DNA of 64,000 nucleotides from the NCBI GenBank assembly GCA_938002605.1, contig CALLAF010000020.1:1-64000 (forward strand), in the 5' to 3' direction. Below the pieces are notes generated by a model that ran no database searches, had not been told where the DNA came from, and saw nothing but the letters and a program-made list of their open reading frames with translations. The position numbers were made by a program, and so were the translations under genes. Of the stretch, positions 53,456 to 61,345 are shown in pieces (the stretch's first letter is position 1; each line of letters starts with the position of its first letter). The stretch comes from an uncultured Paracoccaceae bacterium (GTDB lineage Bacteria > Pseudomonadota > Alphaproteobacteria > Rhodobacterales > Rhodobacteraceae).

Positions 53456-54204
53456 TCAAGCCGCTTTTGTGCAAAGGTCTCATTCCGGTCCGATTTTTGC
53501 TGGTCAGAAAGAGAACCTTCGACAAAATTCAAATGCGCCTCTACTGCGGCGCGCGCAGCGGCGGGGTCGCGGGCCTGTAACGCGTCATTGATCGCACGGT
53601 GCTGGTCAAGCAATGTGTCGCGGGTGGTGCGTTGGTTGAACATGACAGAGCGGTTGTAAAACACGCCTTCGCGCAGCAATTCATACATCGATCGCATCAT
53701 ATGTAGCATGATGATATTATGGCTGGCCTCGATGATCGACAGATGGAAATCCGCATCAAGATAGGCTTCATCCGCCGGGTTCCGCTTTTCATGAGCGGCT
53801 TCCATTTTTTTGAAAATGGTGTTGATCAGGGCAAGGTCAGTATCACTGGCAAGTCGCGCGGCGCGTTCGGCGGCCAGCCCCTCCATGTCGCGGCGAAAAG
53901 AGATGTAATCAAACACCGCCTCAACATGGGTGGAAAATAGTTTCACAAGTGCTGGCGCAAAGGCCGAGCCCAGCACATCCGCGACATAGACACCTGCACC
54001 GGCCTTTGATGTCAGCAGGCCACGTGACTGAAGATCGGCCAAGGCTTCACGCAGGGAAGGGCGGGACACGCCCATGCGGTCGCTCAACTCGCGCTCAGAC
54101 GGTAACCGTTCACCGGGGCGCAGGATACCACGCAGGATCAACCCTTCGATTTGGCGAATGACGCCATGCGATAGTTTTTCTTGTTGTACCGGTTCGAATG
54201 GCAT
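53437..54204 (-). CDS. GntR-family (FadR/FCD subfamily) transcriptional regulator
   Basis: A 255-residue regulator with the winged helix (RPGERLPSERELSDRMGVSR, then PSLREALADLQSRGLL) and a C-terminal all-helical FCD effector domain with metal ligands in the DADFHLSIIEASHN segment. Such proteins often repress organic-acid operons (lactate, glycolate, pyruvate), but no such operon lies nearby. I use the ATG at 54204 (MPFEPVQQEK), preceded by GAGG; the frame runs to 54312. Confidence 0.9.
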   Translation of the reverse strand: MPFEPVQQEKLSHGVIRQIEGLILRGILRPGERLPSERELSDRMGVSRPSLREALADLQSRGLLTSKAGAGVYVADVLGSAFAPALVKLFSTHVEAVFDYISFRRDMEGLAAERAARLASDTDLALINTIFKKMEAAHEKRNPADEAYLDADFHLSIIEASHNIIMLHMMRSMYELLREGVFYNRSVMFNQRTTRDTLLDQHRAINDALQARDPAAARAAVEAHLNFVEGSLSDQQKSDRNETFAQKRLDHEVSR

Positions 54205-54261
54205 TGGCGCGGCCTCTTGTGAATTGGTCAATTTATATGACCGGGAGGCCTGTTTCACAAC

Positions 54262-54290
54262 GAAAAAGGGGCCGCAACTATGCGACCCCT
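54262..54290 (-). terminator. Rho-independent terminator of the OmpA-like gene
   Basis: On the minus strand GGGGTCGCA-TAGT-TGCGGCCCC (one T-G pair) is followed by TTTTTC. Confidence 0.85.
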
Positions 54291-54314
54291 CCTCGAATTG
54301 CGATAAACGCAAAT

Positions 54315-54971
54315 TTAGTTTGGCGTGATGATGATCTCAACGCGGCGGTTTGCTGCGCGGCCAGATGCGTTCAGGTTTGACGCGATTGGAGAATCTTCAC
54401 CTGCACCAAGGGCGCGAATACGTGAAGACGATACGCCACCGCTACGCAAGACTGCGGCAACCGCTTGGGCGCGGCGTTGTGACAGACCGAAGTTATAGCT
54501 TGCGTCGCCCACGTTATCAGTATGACCAACCACGTTCACAGTTGTGTTCGGGTAGTTGTTCAGCGATTGCGCAACGATGCGCAGATCGTTTTGTGACGCG
54601 CCAGATACTGCGGTGCTGTCAGTCGCGAACAAGATGTCTTGGGACAGGGTCACGATCAAATCATCGCCCTGACGTGTCACGCCAACACCGTTGCCAAGGC
54701 TCGCGCGAAGCTCTTCGGCTTGCTTGTCCATGTTGTTGCCGATCGCGGCACCGATGCCGGCGCCAGCTGCTGCAGTCAAAAGGGCAGCGCGGTTGCGATC
54801 CGCGTTAGAGCGGTCACGGTTGGTCAATAGGCCAGCCGCAGCACCTGCAGCCGCACCAATCAACGCACCTTGTTGGGCGTTTTGGTTGCCGTTAGGTGCA
54901 GTGCCGTCACAGGCCGTGACAAACATCAATGCCGAAGCAGCGATCGCAAGAGGAAGTTTTGAAATAATCAT
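54315..54971 (-). CDS. OmpA-family lipoprotein
   Basis: A 218-residue lipoprotein: signal peptide and lipobox MIISKLPLAIAASALMFVTAC, a glycine-zipper segment (GALIGAAAGAAAGLLTNRDR, GAGIGAAIGNNMDKQAE) and a C-terminal OmpA domain (VVGHTDNVGDASYNFGLSQR, ANRRVEI) that grips peptidoglycan. It anchors the outer membrane to the wall. The ATG at 54971 has GGAAAAC upstream; ATGs at 54986 and 55055 are less likely. Confidence 0.92.
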   Translation of the reverse strand: MIISKLPLAIAASALMFVTACDGTAPNGNQNAQQGALIGAAAGAAAGLLTNRDRSNADRNRAALLTAAAGAGIGAAIGNNMDKQAEELRASLGNGVGVTRQGDDLIVTLSQDILFATDSTAVSGASQNDLRIVAQSLNNYPNTTVNVVGHTDNVGDASYNFGLSQRRAQAVAAVLRSGGVSSSRIRALGAGEDSPIASNLNASGRAANRRVEIIITPN

Positions 54972-55158
54972 CGTTTTGTTTTCCATTCGATATGGGTGCG
55001 CAAATTGCGCGTTCTGGATAGCCCAGCTTATGCGGTGATTGCCAGTGTTATCCAATAGCGGGGTGCTATTCGGACAGGTTCCGCTTGTTTTTGAGGGGAT
55101 TTGAGTTCGCGAAATTTAGAAACACATTTGGAACCGCATTGCGGTAGACCATGTTTTC

Positions 55159-55261
55159 TTAGGCAAAGTTACGGGCCAAAACCAGACTTTCGAGAAGAAT
55201 GCAGCGAATGGCAGGTTCGAGCCCATACTTCATTTTTTCTGCGCCGTCGCGAATGTAAGCT
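55159..55261 (-). pseudogene. Possible out-of-frame tail of the adjacent unknown gene
   Basis: Downstream of the stop of the 155-codon gene, the +1 frame on the minus strand continues with protein-like sequence: EAYIRDGAEKMKYGLEPAIR then CILLESLVLARNFA to a TAA at 55159. It has no start of its own except an internal ATG. It could be the true C-terminus detached by a frameshift, a short separate ORF, or chance. The rest of the 290-bp spacer (54972-55261) shows nothing else. Confidence 0.3.
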
Positions 55262-55729
55262 TCAGCTGGGCTTTTGGTAGAACTTACGAAACTCGATGAG
55301 TGCCTTCGGCTGCGTTTCAACATAACGCAGGAAGCGGTCTCGGAACTTTTTGGTTTTTGCTTTCTTTGACAAACGGCTAAGCCAATGGCTGTTCAACTCA
55401 CGGCTGTTGGGCGATTCTTTGAGCAGTGTTCTAGCGGTTGGGAAGGGCGTCATAGCAAATACTATGCAGTATGCTTCCAACTCTGCGGGTAGCCAAAACC
55501 CCAATGAAATATCATCAATCTCTATAAGGAGATGCGCCCATTTAGTTCGACCGCTCTTCACTTCCGCTTCAATGAGTTTCCTGATGTCTGTCGAGGAAGC
55601 CCTGTGAAGATAAGCGTCCTTGCCATCTGTGCGGACGAGTTCGATTTCCGCGCTCTCGGGAAGAATTATGCGCGAACCGGACATCGTCGCATCATTGCCG
55701 TCGAAGTAGGTGGTAGACATGTTTTTCAT
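55262..55729 (-). CDS. Protein of unknown function
   Basis: A 155-residue soluble protein (start MKNMSTTYFDGNDATMSGSR; an ATG at 55720 is an alternative). The N-half is beta-rich, and the C-half is basic and helical (SRLSKKAKTKKFRDRFLRYV). No motif recognised. It is AT-richer than its neighbours and stands alone between two spacers, which fits an acquired or poorly conserved gene. The +1 frame after its stop looks coding. Confidence 0.55.
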   Translation of the reverse strand: MKNMSTTYFDGNDATMSGSRIILPESAEIELVRTDGKDAYLHRASSTDIRKLIEAEVKSGRTKWAHLLIEIDDISLGFWLPAELEAYCIVFAMTPFPTARTLLKESPNSRELNSHWLSRLSKKAKTKKFRDRFLRYVETQPKALIEFRKFYQKPS

Positions 55730-55901
55730 TACTATGCCGAGTTAGCATCATGAGTGGTTATTAACAACCGAAGCAACTCAACTGCAGACATTGGTGTAGC
55801 CGCAGCGAAAGGGCGGTTCGTCCGCATAGCGGACCTTCGTACGTTAATCGCCTCGCGTCGCATAGGCGTTTGCCCTAACGCTTAAGATTCAATTGATCAT
55901 T

Positions 55902-56741
55902 TTAGCAGTCAACTTCCGCCCGCGCCGATTCCCACGCGAGGATCGCGCGTTTTACCGGAAGGCCCCAGTGATAGCCGCCTAGCGCGCCTGATTTACGTAG
56001 TGCCCGGTGGCAAGGGATCAGCAGGCTGACAGGGTTGCGCCCAACGGCGGTGCCGACGGCGCGCACAGCTTTGGGGTTGCCGATAGCCCCCGCGATTTCG
56101 GAATAGGTTGTGACATGGCCTGTTGGGATGCGCAGCAAGGCCTCCCAGACTTTCAACTGGAATGGGGCGCCGATCATGTGCAACTGCGTTTCGCCTGTCA
56201 TCCCAAGGGCGGCGGTGGCCCAATCGCGCAAGGCGTCTGAGTTTTCTAAAAAGGTCGCGTTTGGCCAGCGCGATACCATATCTTTCATCGCAGCGTCGGC
56301 TCCTGTTTCGCCAGCGAAGGCCAGCCCACATATCCCGCGGTCCGTGCCCATCACCAAAGCAGGCCCGAAGAGGCTATCAAACCACCCCCAATAGATCGTC
56401 AGCTCCGCGCCGCCTTGGGCATAGTCGCCGGGGCTCATGGCCTCCCACCGCAAGAATAGATCATGCAGCCGCCCAGAGCCGGACAACCCGACCGAATGCG
56501 CGGTATCAAGCATGGTAAAGCGGTCGCGCAGCAAGGTTTTTGCGTGCCCGAGCGTCAAATATTGCTGGTATCGTTTGGGCGATACCCCCACCCATGTTGA
56601 AAACAGGCGCTGGAAATGCGCAGGACTCATTTGCATTTCTGCTGCGAGGTCCGCGAGGCTTAGCTGCGTGTCGCCAGCAGCGTCGATTGCATCAATCGCG
56701 CGGCGCATGACTTGATAGTGGTAGGGTTCATTGTGTTCCAT
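55902..56741 (-). CDS. Ada-like protein: AraC-type DNA-binding domain fused to O6-alkylguanine-DNA alkyltransferase
   Basis: A 279-residue fusion. Residues ~15-115 are an AraC helix-turn-helix pair (LSLADLAAEMQMSPAHFQRL, SPKRYQQYLTLGHAKTLL). The C-half is a methylguanine methyltransferase with the suicide cysteine in LLIPCHRALRKSGALGGYHW. It repairs O6-methylguanine and may regulate. The N-terminal zinc (Ada A) domain that accepts methyl-phosphotriesters is missing. The ATG at 56741 is preferred over 56831. Confidence 0.93.
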   Translation of the reverse strand: MEHNEPYHYQVMRRAIDAIDAAGDTQLSLADLAAEMQMSPAHFQRLFSTWVGVSPKRYQQYLTLGHAKTLLRDRFTMLDTAHSVGLSGSGRLHDLFLRWEAMSPGDYAQGGAELTIYWGWFDSLFGPALVMGTDRGICGLAFAGETGADAAMKDMVSRWPNATFLENSDALRDWATAALGMTGETQLHMIGAPFQLKVWEALLRIPTGHVTTYSEIAGAIGNPKAVRAVGTAVGRNPVSLLIPCHRALRKSGALGGYHWGLPVKRAILAWESARAEVDC

Positions 56742-56835
56742 GCCCGATAATCTAGGGAGGATACCCCCAGAACGCGACCCGAATATTGCGCATCTGCGCC
56801 TTGCCCCCTTAGGCGTGGCAAGGCATACCAAGGCA

Positions 56836-57480
56836 ATGGTAAAGCAGCTAGATTATCACACGATCCGCGAAATTTTTACGCGCTTTCATACGGCAGAGCC
56901 TGAACCAAAAGGCGAGCTTGAGCATGTGAACGTCTATACGCTGGTGGTTGCCGTGGCGCTTTCGGCGCAGGCCACAGATGTTGGGGTTAACAAGGCCACG
57001 CGTGCATTGTTCAAAATCGCGGATACGCCACAAAAGATGCTTGATCTCGGGCTTGAAGGCGTGACCGAACATATCAAAACCATCGGGCTATTTCGCCAAA
57101 AGGCGAAAAACGTCATCAAGATGAGCCAGATTTTGGTCGATGAATTCGGGGGCGAAGTCCCCAATTCGCGTGCTGCCTTGCAATCATTGCCCGGAGTTGG
57201 CCGCAAAACGGCTAATGTTGTTTTAAACATGTGGTGGCATCAACCCGCACAGGCGGTTGACACACATATCTTTCGCTTTGGAAACCGGAGTGGTGTGGCT
57301 GTTGGCAAAGATGTCGATGCGGTCGAACGCGCGATCGAGGATCATATCCCCGCTGACTTCCAGCAGCATGCGCACCACTGGATGATTCTTCACGGACGTT
57401 ATACATGCGTCGCCAGAAAACCAAAATGCGCGGCCTGTTTGATCCGCGATCTTTGTCTATTTGAGGATAAGAACCTATGA
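56836..57480 (+). CDS. nth: Endonuclease III
   Basis: The 214-residue bifunctional glycosylase/AP-lyase removes oxidised pyrimidines. The helix-hairpin-helix LPGVGRKTANVVLN carries the catalytic lysine, AVDTHIFRF the aspartate, and CVARKPKCAACLIRDLC the 4Fe-4S ligands (C-x6-C-x2-C-x5-C). The ATG at 56836 (MVKQLDYHTIREIF) matches relatives; the frame open from 56731 is upstream extension. Its stop overlaps the next start (ATGA). Confidence 0.96.
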   Translation: MVKQLDYHTIREIFTRFHTAEPEPKGELEHVNVYTLVVAVALSAQATDVGVNKATRALFKIADTPQKMLDLGLEGVTEHIKTIGLFRQKAKNVIKMSQILVDEFGGEVPNSRAALQSLPGVGRKTANVVLNMWWHQPAQAVDTHIFRFGNRSGVAVGKDVDAVERAIEDHIPADFQQHAHHWMILHGRYTCVARKPKCAACLIRDLCLFEDKNL

Positions 57481-58469
57481 AAAAGTTTCAAGTTGTCGGC
57501 ATCGGCAATGCAATGGTCGATGTGCTGGCTCGCGCCGAAGACGCGTTTCTTGAAAAGGCTGGGATCGAAAAAGGCATCATGCAATTGATCGATATGGACC
57601 GGGCCGTGTCGCTCTATGCGCAGGTCGGCCCTGCCAAAGAAATCAGTGGAGGATCAGCGGCGAATACCATTGCGGGGATTGCCCATTTGGGCGGACGCAC
57701 GGCCTATGTTGGCAAAGTCAAAGATGATCAACTGGGTGCCATTTTTGCGCATGATTTGCGCGCGCAGGGTGCCGTGTATGAAACCGCATTGGCATCTAAG
57801 TCCGAAGAGGCCGAAACCGGCCGCTGCATTGTGATTGTCACGCCCGATGGCGAACGGTCAATGAACACCTATCTGGGGGTCACTGAATTTCTGTCGCCAG
57901 ATGACATTGATGTCGTTCAAATGGCCGAAGCCGAATGGATTTATCTCGAAGGGTACCGTTTCGATGGCCCAGATAGCCACGCGGCCTTCGCCAAGGCGAT
58001 TGACGCGTGCAAAGGGGCAGGGGGCAAAGTATCGATCACCCTATCTGACCCGTTTTGTATTGATCGTCACCGCGACGCGTTTCGCGCCATGATCAAAGAT
58101 CATGTGGATCTGTTGTTCTGTAACCGTGCTGAAATGCTTTCCATGTATCAAACCGACGATTTTGATGCGGCGTTGGGCAAAGCTGCGGCAGAGGTCGCAA
58201 TTGTCGCCTGTACGGATAGCGAAAATGGCGTGCATGTCTTGGCGGACGGACAGCGTTGGCAAGTTCCGGCTGTTCCCACGCAGATTGTCGATGCTACGGG
58301 TGCGGGCGATTTGTTCGCGGGTGCATTCCTTTGGGGGCTGACCAATGGTTACGACCTTGAGACATGTGGCAAGATGGGCAATGTCGCCGCTTCCGAAGTG
58401 ATCAGCCACATCGGCGCGCGTCCCGAGGCGGATTTGAACGCGCTGTTTTCCAAGTATGGGCTTATCTAA
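57477..58469 (+). CDS. Adenosine kinase (PfkB/ribokinase family)
   Basis: A 330-residue sugar-kinase-fold enzyme: GIGNAMVDVLARAEDAF opening, EISGGSAANTIAGIAHLGG (motif 1) and DATGAGDLFAGAFLWGLTNG (motif 2, catalytic Asp and anion hole). It phosphorylates adenosine or a related nucleoside to the monophosphate. Coupled by ATGA to nth. A terminator follows. Confidence 0.92.
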   Translation: MKKFQVVGIGNAMVDVLARAEDAFLEKAGIEKGIMQLIDMDRAVSLYAQVGPAKEISGGSAANTIAGIAHLGGRTAYVGKVKDDQLGAIFAHDLRAQGAVYETALASKSEEAETGRCIVIVTPDGERSMNTYLGVTEFLSPDDIDVVQMAEAEWIYLEGYRFDGPDSHAAFAKAIDACKGAGGKVSITLSDPFCIDRHRDAFRAMIKDHVDLLFCNRAEMLSMYQTDDFDAALGKAAAEVAIVACTDSENGVHVLADGQRWQVPAVPTQIVDATGAGDLFAGAFLWGLTNGYDLETCGKMGNVAASEVISHIGARPEADLNALFSKYGLI

Positions 58470-58494
58470 AACCGTCATGCGTAACTGAATTCAG

Positions 58495-58524
58495 GTCGGG
58501 TGCAGCGATGCGTCCGGCTTTTTT
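58495..58524 (+). terminator. Rho-independent terminator after the adenosine kinase gene
   Basis: GTCGGGTGC / GCGTCCGGC (two wobble pairs) with loop AGCGAT, then TTTTTT. Confidence 0.75.
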
Positions 58525-58540
58525 ATATCCACTTTCATAT

Positions 58541-58559
58541 TCCGAGTAAAAAACTCGGA
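58541..58559. promoter_or_regulatory. Candidate iron-responsive operator before the first imelysin gene
   Basis: TCCGA-N9-TCGGA is a palindrome whose right edge abuts TTGACA (58560-58565), a good -35 hexamer. It starts 116 bp before the imelysin start. The flanking TAT on the left is also shared with the box at 61301. It resembles the 'Iron-Rhodo-box' I recall being predicted for Rhodobacterales. Confidence 0.68.
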
Positions 58560-58656
58560 TTGACATTGTTGATTGAATTGCTCAGGAAAGGGGCGTTAAT
58601 CCCGCTAGCGCCATGCAGGCAAGCAAACTGATTTACCGAACCAGAGGAATACCCAC

Positions 58657-59919
58657 ATGACCCGTAACTATCTTCTTTCAACTGCGCTTGGCCTTTGTAT
58701 CGCGACCCCGGCATTGGCCGTGGAAAAGGCTGATGTCTTGAACACATACGCTGACATCGCCGCTGCAGGCTATGACGATTCACGTATCACGGCCGTTGCA
58801 TTGCAAGCCGCTGTTGACGCGCTGATCGCTGATCCATCTGCAGAGGCGCTTCAAGCGGCAAAAACCGCATGGTTGGCAGCGCGCGTTCCCTACCAGCAAA
58901 CCGAAGTTTTCCGTTTTGGCAACGCGATCGTTGATGACTGGGAAGGTAAAGTGAATGCTTGGCCACTCGACGAAGGCCTGATCGACTATGTTGATCTGTC
59001 TTATGGCGGTGCGACTGATGAAAACATGTTTGCCGCATTGAACGTTGTCGCAAGCCCATCATTCACATTGTCCGGTACAGATGTAGACGCTGCGGCGATT
59101 ACGCCTGAACTGTTGGCTGAAACACTTCACGAGGCTGATGGTGTCGAATCAAACGTGGCAACTGGTTATCACGCGATTGAATTCCTACTGTGGGGCCAAG
59201 ATTTGAACGGCCACGCTGCTGGTGCAGGCAACCGCCCTTGGACAGATTATGCCGCTGGCGATGATTGCACCGGTGGTAACTGTGATCGCCGCGCTGCTTA
59301 CTTGAAAGCTGCGACCGATTTGTTGGTGTCCGATCTGGAGTGGATGACCGCACAATGGGTTGACGGTGGCGCTGCACGCGCAGAGCTGACCGAAACCGAA
59401 GCGGCTGGTATCTCAGCAATGCTGACAGGCATGGGTTCATTGTCTTACGGTGAAACCGCTGGCGAACGTATGCGTCTTGGCCTGATGTTGAACGATCCAG
59501 AAGAAGAGCATGATTGCTTCTCTGACAACACCCACAACAGCCACTACTACGATGGTTTGGGCGTGCAGAACGTTTACCTTGGCGAATATATCCGGGTCGA
59601 CGGCACTTTGGTTTCTGGTCCTTCACTGTCTGATCTGGTTGCTGAAACAGACGCTGCACTGGACACCGAAGTTCAGTCCAAATTGTCTGCAACAATGTTG
59701 GGCCTTGGCCGGATCAAATCTGCTGCCGAAGCTGGTTTCGCATACGACCAAATGCTTGAGCAGGGGAATGCGGCCGGCGAAGAGCTCGTCATGGGTGGCG
59801 TAAACGGTTTGATCGATCAAACACGGTCGTTTGAGCGTGTGGTTGCCGCACTTGGCGTTGATCAGATTGAATTCGAAGGTTCTGACAGCCTTGACGATCC
59901 AGAAGCTGTTTTCGAATAG
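58657..59919 (+). CDS. Imelysin-family (IrpA/M75-type) periplasmic iron-uptake protein
   Basis: A 420-residue exported protein with a signal peptide (MTRNYLLSTALGLCIATPAL-A). The imelysin signature GxHxxE is intact: Gly170-Tyr-His172-Ala-Ile-Glu175 followed by FLLWGQDL. A CTGGNC loop and a C-terminal imelysin repeat with DCFSDNTHNSHYYD follow, similar to IrpA-type iron-regulated proteins. These act in the periplasm or outer surface in iron acquisition. The upstream palindrome fits iron control. A terminator follows. Confidence 0.9.
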   Translation: MTRNYLLSTALGLCIATPALAVEKADVLNTYADIAAAGYDDSRITAVALQAAVDALIADPSAEALQAAKTAWLAARVPYQQTEVFRFGNAIVDDWEGKVNAWPLDEGLIDYVDLSYGGATDENMFAALNVVASPSFTLSGTDVDAAAITPELLAETLHEADGVESNVATGYHAIEFLLWGQDLNGHAAGAGNRPWTDYAAGDDCTGGNCDRRAAYLKAATDLLVSDLEWMTAQWVDGGAARAELTETEAAGISAMLTGMGSLSYGETAGERMRLGLMLNDPEEEHDCFSDNTHNSHYYDGLGVQNVYLGEYIRVDGTLVSGPSLSDLVAETDAALDTEVQSKLSATMLGLGRIKSAAEAGFAYDQMLEQGNAAGEELVMGGVNGLIDQTRSFERVVAALGVDQIEFEGSDSLDDPEAVFE

Positions 59920-59945
59920 AAACACGGTCTAAATCAGATTAGACT

Positions 59946-59980
59946 AGGGCGGTACTCTGCAAAGGGTGCCGCCCTTTTTT
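59946..59980 (+). terminator. Rho-independent terminator after the first imelysin gene
   Basis: AGGGCGGTAC / GTGCCGCCCT (one wobble pair) with a 10-nt loop and T-run; the last Ts abut the DUF1289 gene leader. Confidence 0.85.
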
Positions 59981-59992
59981 GTCGGAGCCATC

Positions 59993-60232
59993 ATGCCAAA
60001 GACACCAAGCCCCTGTATCGATGTGTGTAAGTTCAAACGCGAAGGGCACTGCATCGGCTGTTCCATGACCAAAGCACAAAAATCTATCTTTAAGGGCTTA
60101 AAGAAGGACAGCCAAAAGGCTGGGTTCGTTGATATGTTGATCGCGCAGCAAGATATTATGGGGAAATATGCGGGCTGGCGCATTGCCTACGAGAAAAAGT
60201 GCAAGAAAAAAGGCGCCAAAGCGCCCTTTTAG
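59993..60232 (+). CDS. DUF1289 cysteine-motif protein
   Basis: A 79-residue protein with the DUF1289 signature PCIDVCKFKREGHCIGCSMT (Cys spacing C-x3-C-x8-C-x2-C), probably a metal or Fe-S site. The tail is lysine-rich (KKCKKKGAKA). GGAGCC precedes the ATG at 59993; the longer frame from 59966 lies in the terminator. Function unknown. It lies between iron-handling genes and convergent to dps. Confidence 0.85.
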   Translation: MPKTPSPCIDVCKFKREGHCIGCSMTKAQKSIFKGLKKDSQKAGFVDMLIAQQDIMGKYAGWRIAYEKKCKKKGAKAPF

Positions 60233-60251
60233 ATCAGATTTTTGCGTAAGC

Positions 60252-60722
60252 TTAGGCCAAGTGCGACCGCAGGAACCAAGCGAATTTTTCATGCGTTTGG
60301 CCACGTGCGATGCACAGGTCTTCGGTCAATGTGTCGCCGTGTGACGCTGCCAATTCGCCGCATCCGGCCAATGTCGCGGCCAGTGTTTCTTGTGCGTCGA
60401 GCATCATCTTGATCATTTCTTCAGCCGTCGCGGTACCTTCAAATTCAGATACTTTGGAACGTTTGATCATGCCGGACAATGTACCTTCGGCGTGTTCGTT
60501 GATCGCTTTGATGCGTTCGGCAAGATCATCTTGCGCGACAAAGTGATCTTCGTACATTTTTTGAAACAGATCGTGAAGCGGGCCAAATGCCATCCCTGTC
60601 ACATTCCAGTGAAAGTTTTGTGCGAGCATCGTTGTAACCGCAGTTTCGGCAACTGTTTGATTCAACGCTTCTGCGATGGCTGCTTTGGCGTCAGTGCTCA
60701 GTGCAATAGCTGTTTGTGTCAT
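60252..60722 (-). CDS. dps: Dps-family DNA-binding/ferritin-like protein
   Basis: The 156-residue protein stores iron as ferric oxide in a 12-mer and protects DNA from peroxide. Inter-subunit ferroxidase residues align as His38 (NFHWNVTG), His50 (GPLHDLF), Asp65 and Glu69 (AQDDLAERI). The position normally Asp (His+4) is Gln54 here, a variant I recall in some alphaproteobacterial members. The gene has an exact Irr-box palindrome about 98 bp upstream (60820-60836). Confidence 0.92.
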   Translation of the reverse strand: MTQTAIALSTDAKAAIAEALNQTVAETAVTTMLAQNFHWNVTGMAFGPLHDLFQKMYEDHFVAQDDLAERIKAINEHAEGTLSGMIKRSKVSEFEGTATAEEMIKMMLDAQETLAATLAGCGELAASHGDTLTEDLCIARGQTHEKFAWFLRSHLA

Positions 60723-60819
60723 ATCAGACCCTCTTGAAAACGAATACAGGTGCTGGCTGGCGATAAGCTGGCTTGCTTGTCACCTTATTTACACCAGTAT
60801 TTTCAAAAGCCAAGAAGTT

Positions 60820-60836
60820 TTTAGAATAATTCTAAA
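60820..60836. promoter_or_regulatory. Irr box (iron control element, ICE) upstream of dps
   Basis: TTTAGAATAATTCTAAA is a perfect palindrome that fits the Irr consensus TTTAGAA-N3-TTCTAAA at every fixed position. It lies 98 bp before the dps start and overlaps the stop codon of the gene at 60832. Irr is the heme-dependent iron regulator of alphaproteobacteria; repression of an iron-storage gene under low iron would be expected. Confidence 0.8.
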
Positions 60837-61293
60837 CTTGAGGGAATTGCTCGGATATCCCACGGATCAGAAAGCCGATATTTCGTTGATGTTCGCGGGG
60901 CACCCGCGACCGAATTAAAAATGAAAAACTATCGCCGTCGCCGCGTTTAATCGCGCTAAGAGCCTGTACCAGCCAGGCCTCATCAAACGAGATCTCAGTT
61001 GTTCCGGGGCGATAGAACGTTGTTGTCCGTGCTGTGACCTGCCGCAAACATTTGATTAATGCGCGCGCGTGCGCGTCGCGCGCCGTTTCCGGCTGGCTGG
61101 ACAAAAGCGCGCAGGCCTTGAACAAGTCCGTTTGCGCCGAAACCCGGCATTCCAAAGCGATCACGCGTAGCCTATTAAGCACGTCACGCCATTGTGTCGT
61201 GATATCTGGTTGCTGGGCAGGTACTTCTGTCGAAGGTCGTGCCATCATGTCGCAGCTTAACATCAGGTTTGCCATAAAAAGTGACTCGCGCAT
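60832..61293 (-). CDS. Protein of unknown function beside the iron genes
   Basis: A 153-residue helical, cytosolic protein (TQWRDVLNRLRVIALECRVS, CLRQVTARTTTFYRPGTTEI, SFLIRSRVPREHQRNIGFLI). No domain recognised. The start is uncertain (ATG at 61293 or 61275, or further in; no good ribosome-binding site). It diverges from the cytochrome/imelysin operon, and the TCCGA-N9-TCGGA operator lies in their shared spacer, so it may be iron-regulated too. It resembles a hypothetical found next to Dps-type genes in relatives, from memory only. Confidence 0.6.
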   Translation of the reverse strand: MRESLFMANLMLSCDMMARPSTEVPAQQPDITTQWRDVLNRLRVIALECRVSAQTDLFKACALLSSQPETARDAHARALIKCLRQVTARTTTFYRPGTTEISFDEAWLVQALSAIKRGDGDSFSFLIRSRVPREHQRNIGFLIRGISEQFPQV

Positions 61294-61300
61294 TTTGTAT

Positions 61301-61319
61301 TCCGACTATAACTATCGGA
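61301..61319. promoter_or_regulatory. Candidate iron-responsive operator before the cytochrome/second-imelysin operon
   Basis: TCCGA-CTATAACTA-TCGGA, with TAT on the left and AA on the right, is 26 bp before the GTG at 61346 and 8 bp from the start of the divergent gene. It has the same half-sites and 9-bp spacing as the box at 58541. Confidence 0.7.
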
Positions 61320-61345
61320 AATACTCCGAGCAAGAAAGACACCTC

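Noticed and set aside
55801-55840. GTCCGC-ATA-GCGGAC hairpin in the spacer before the Ada-like gene as a terminator
   Set aside because: There is no T-run on either strand. The text resembles common Rhodobacterales spacer sequence, so I list no feature.
61034-61345. N-terminal extension of the second di-heme cytochrome frame
   Set aside because: It runs antisense through the gene at 60832-61293 and across the operator; the signal peptide begins at the GTG at 61346.
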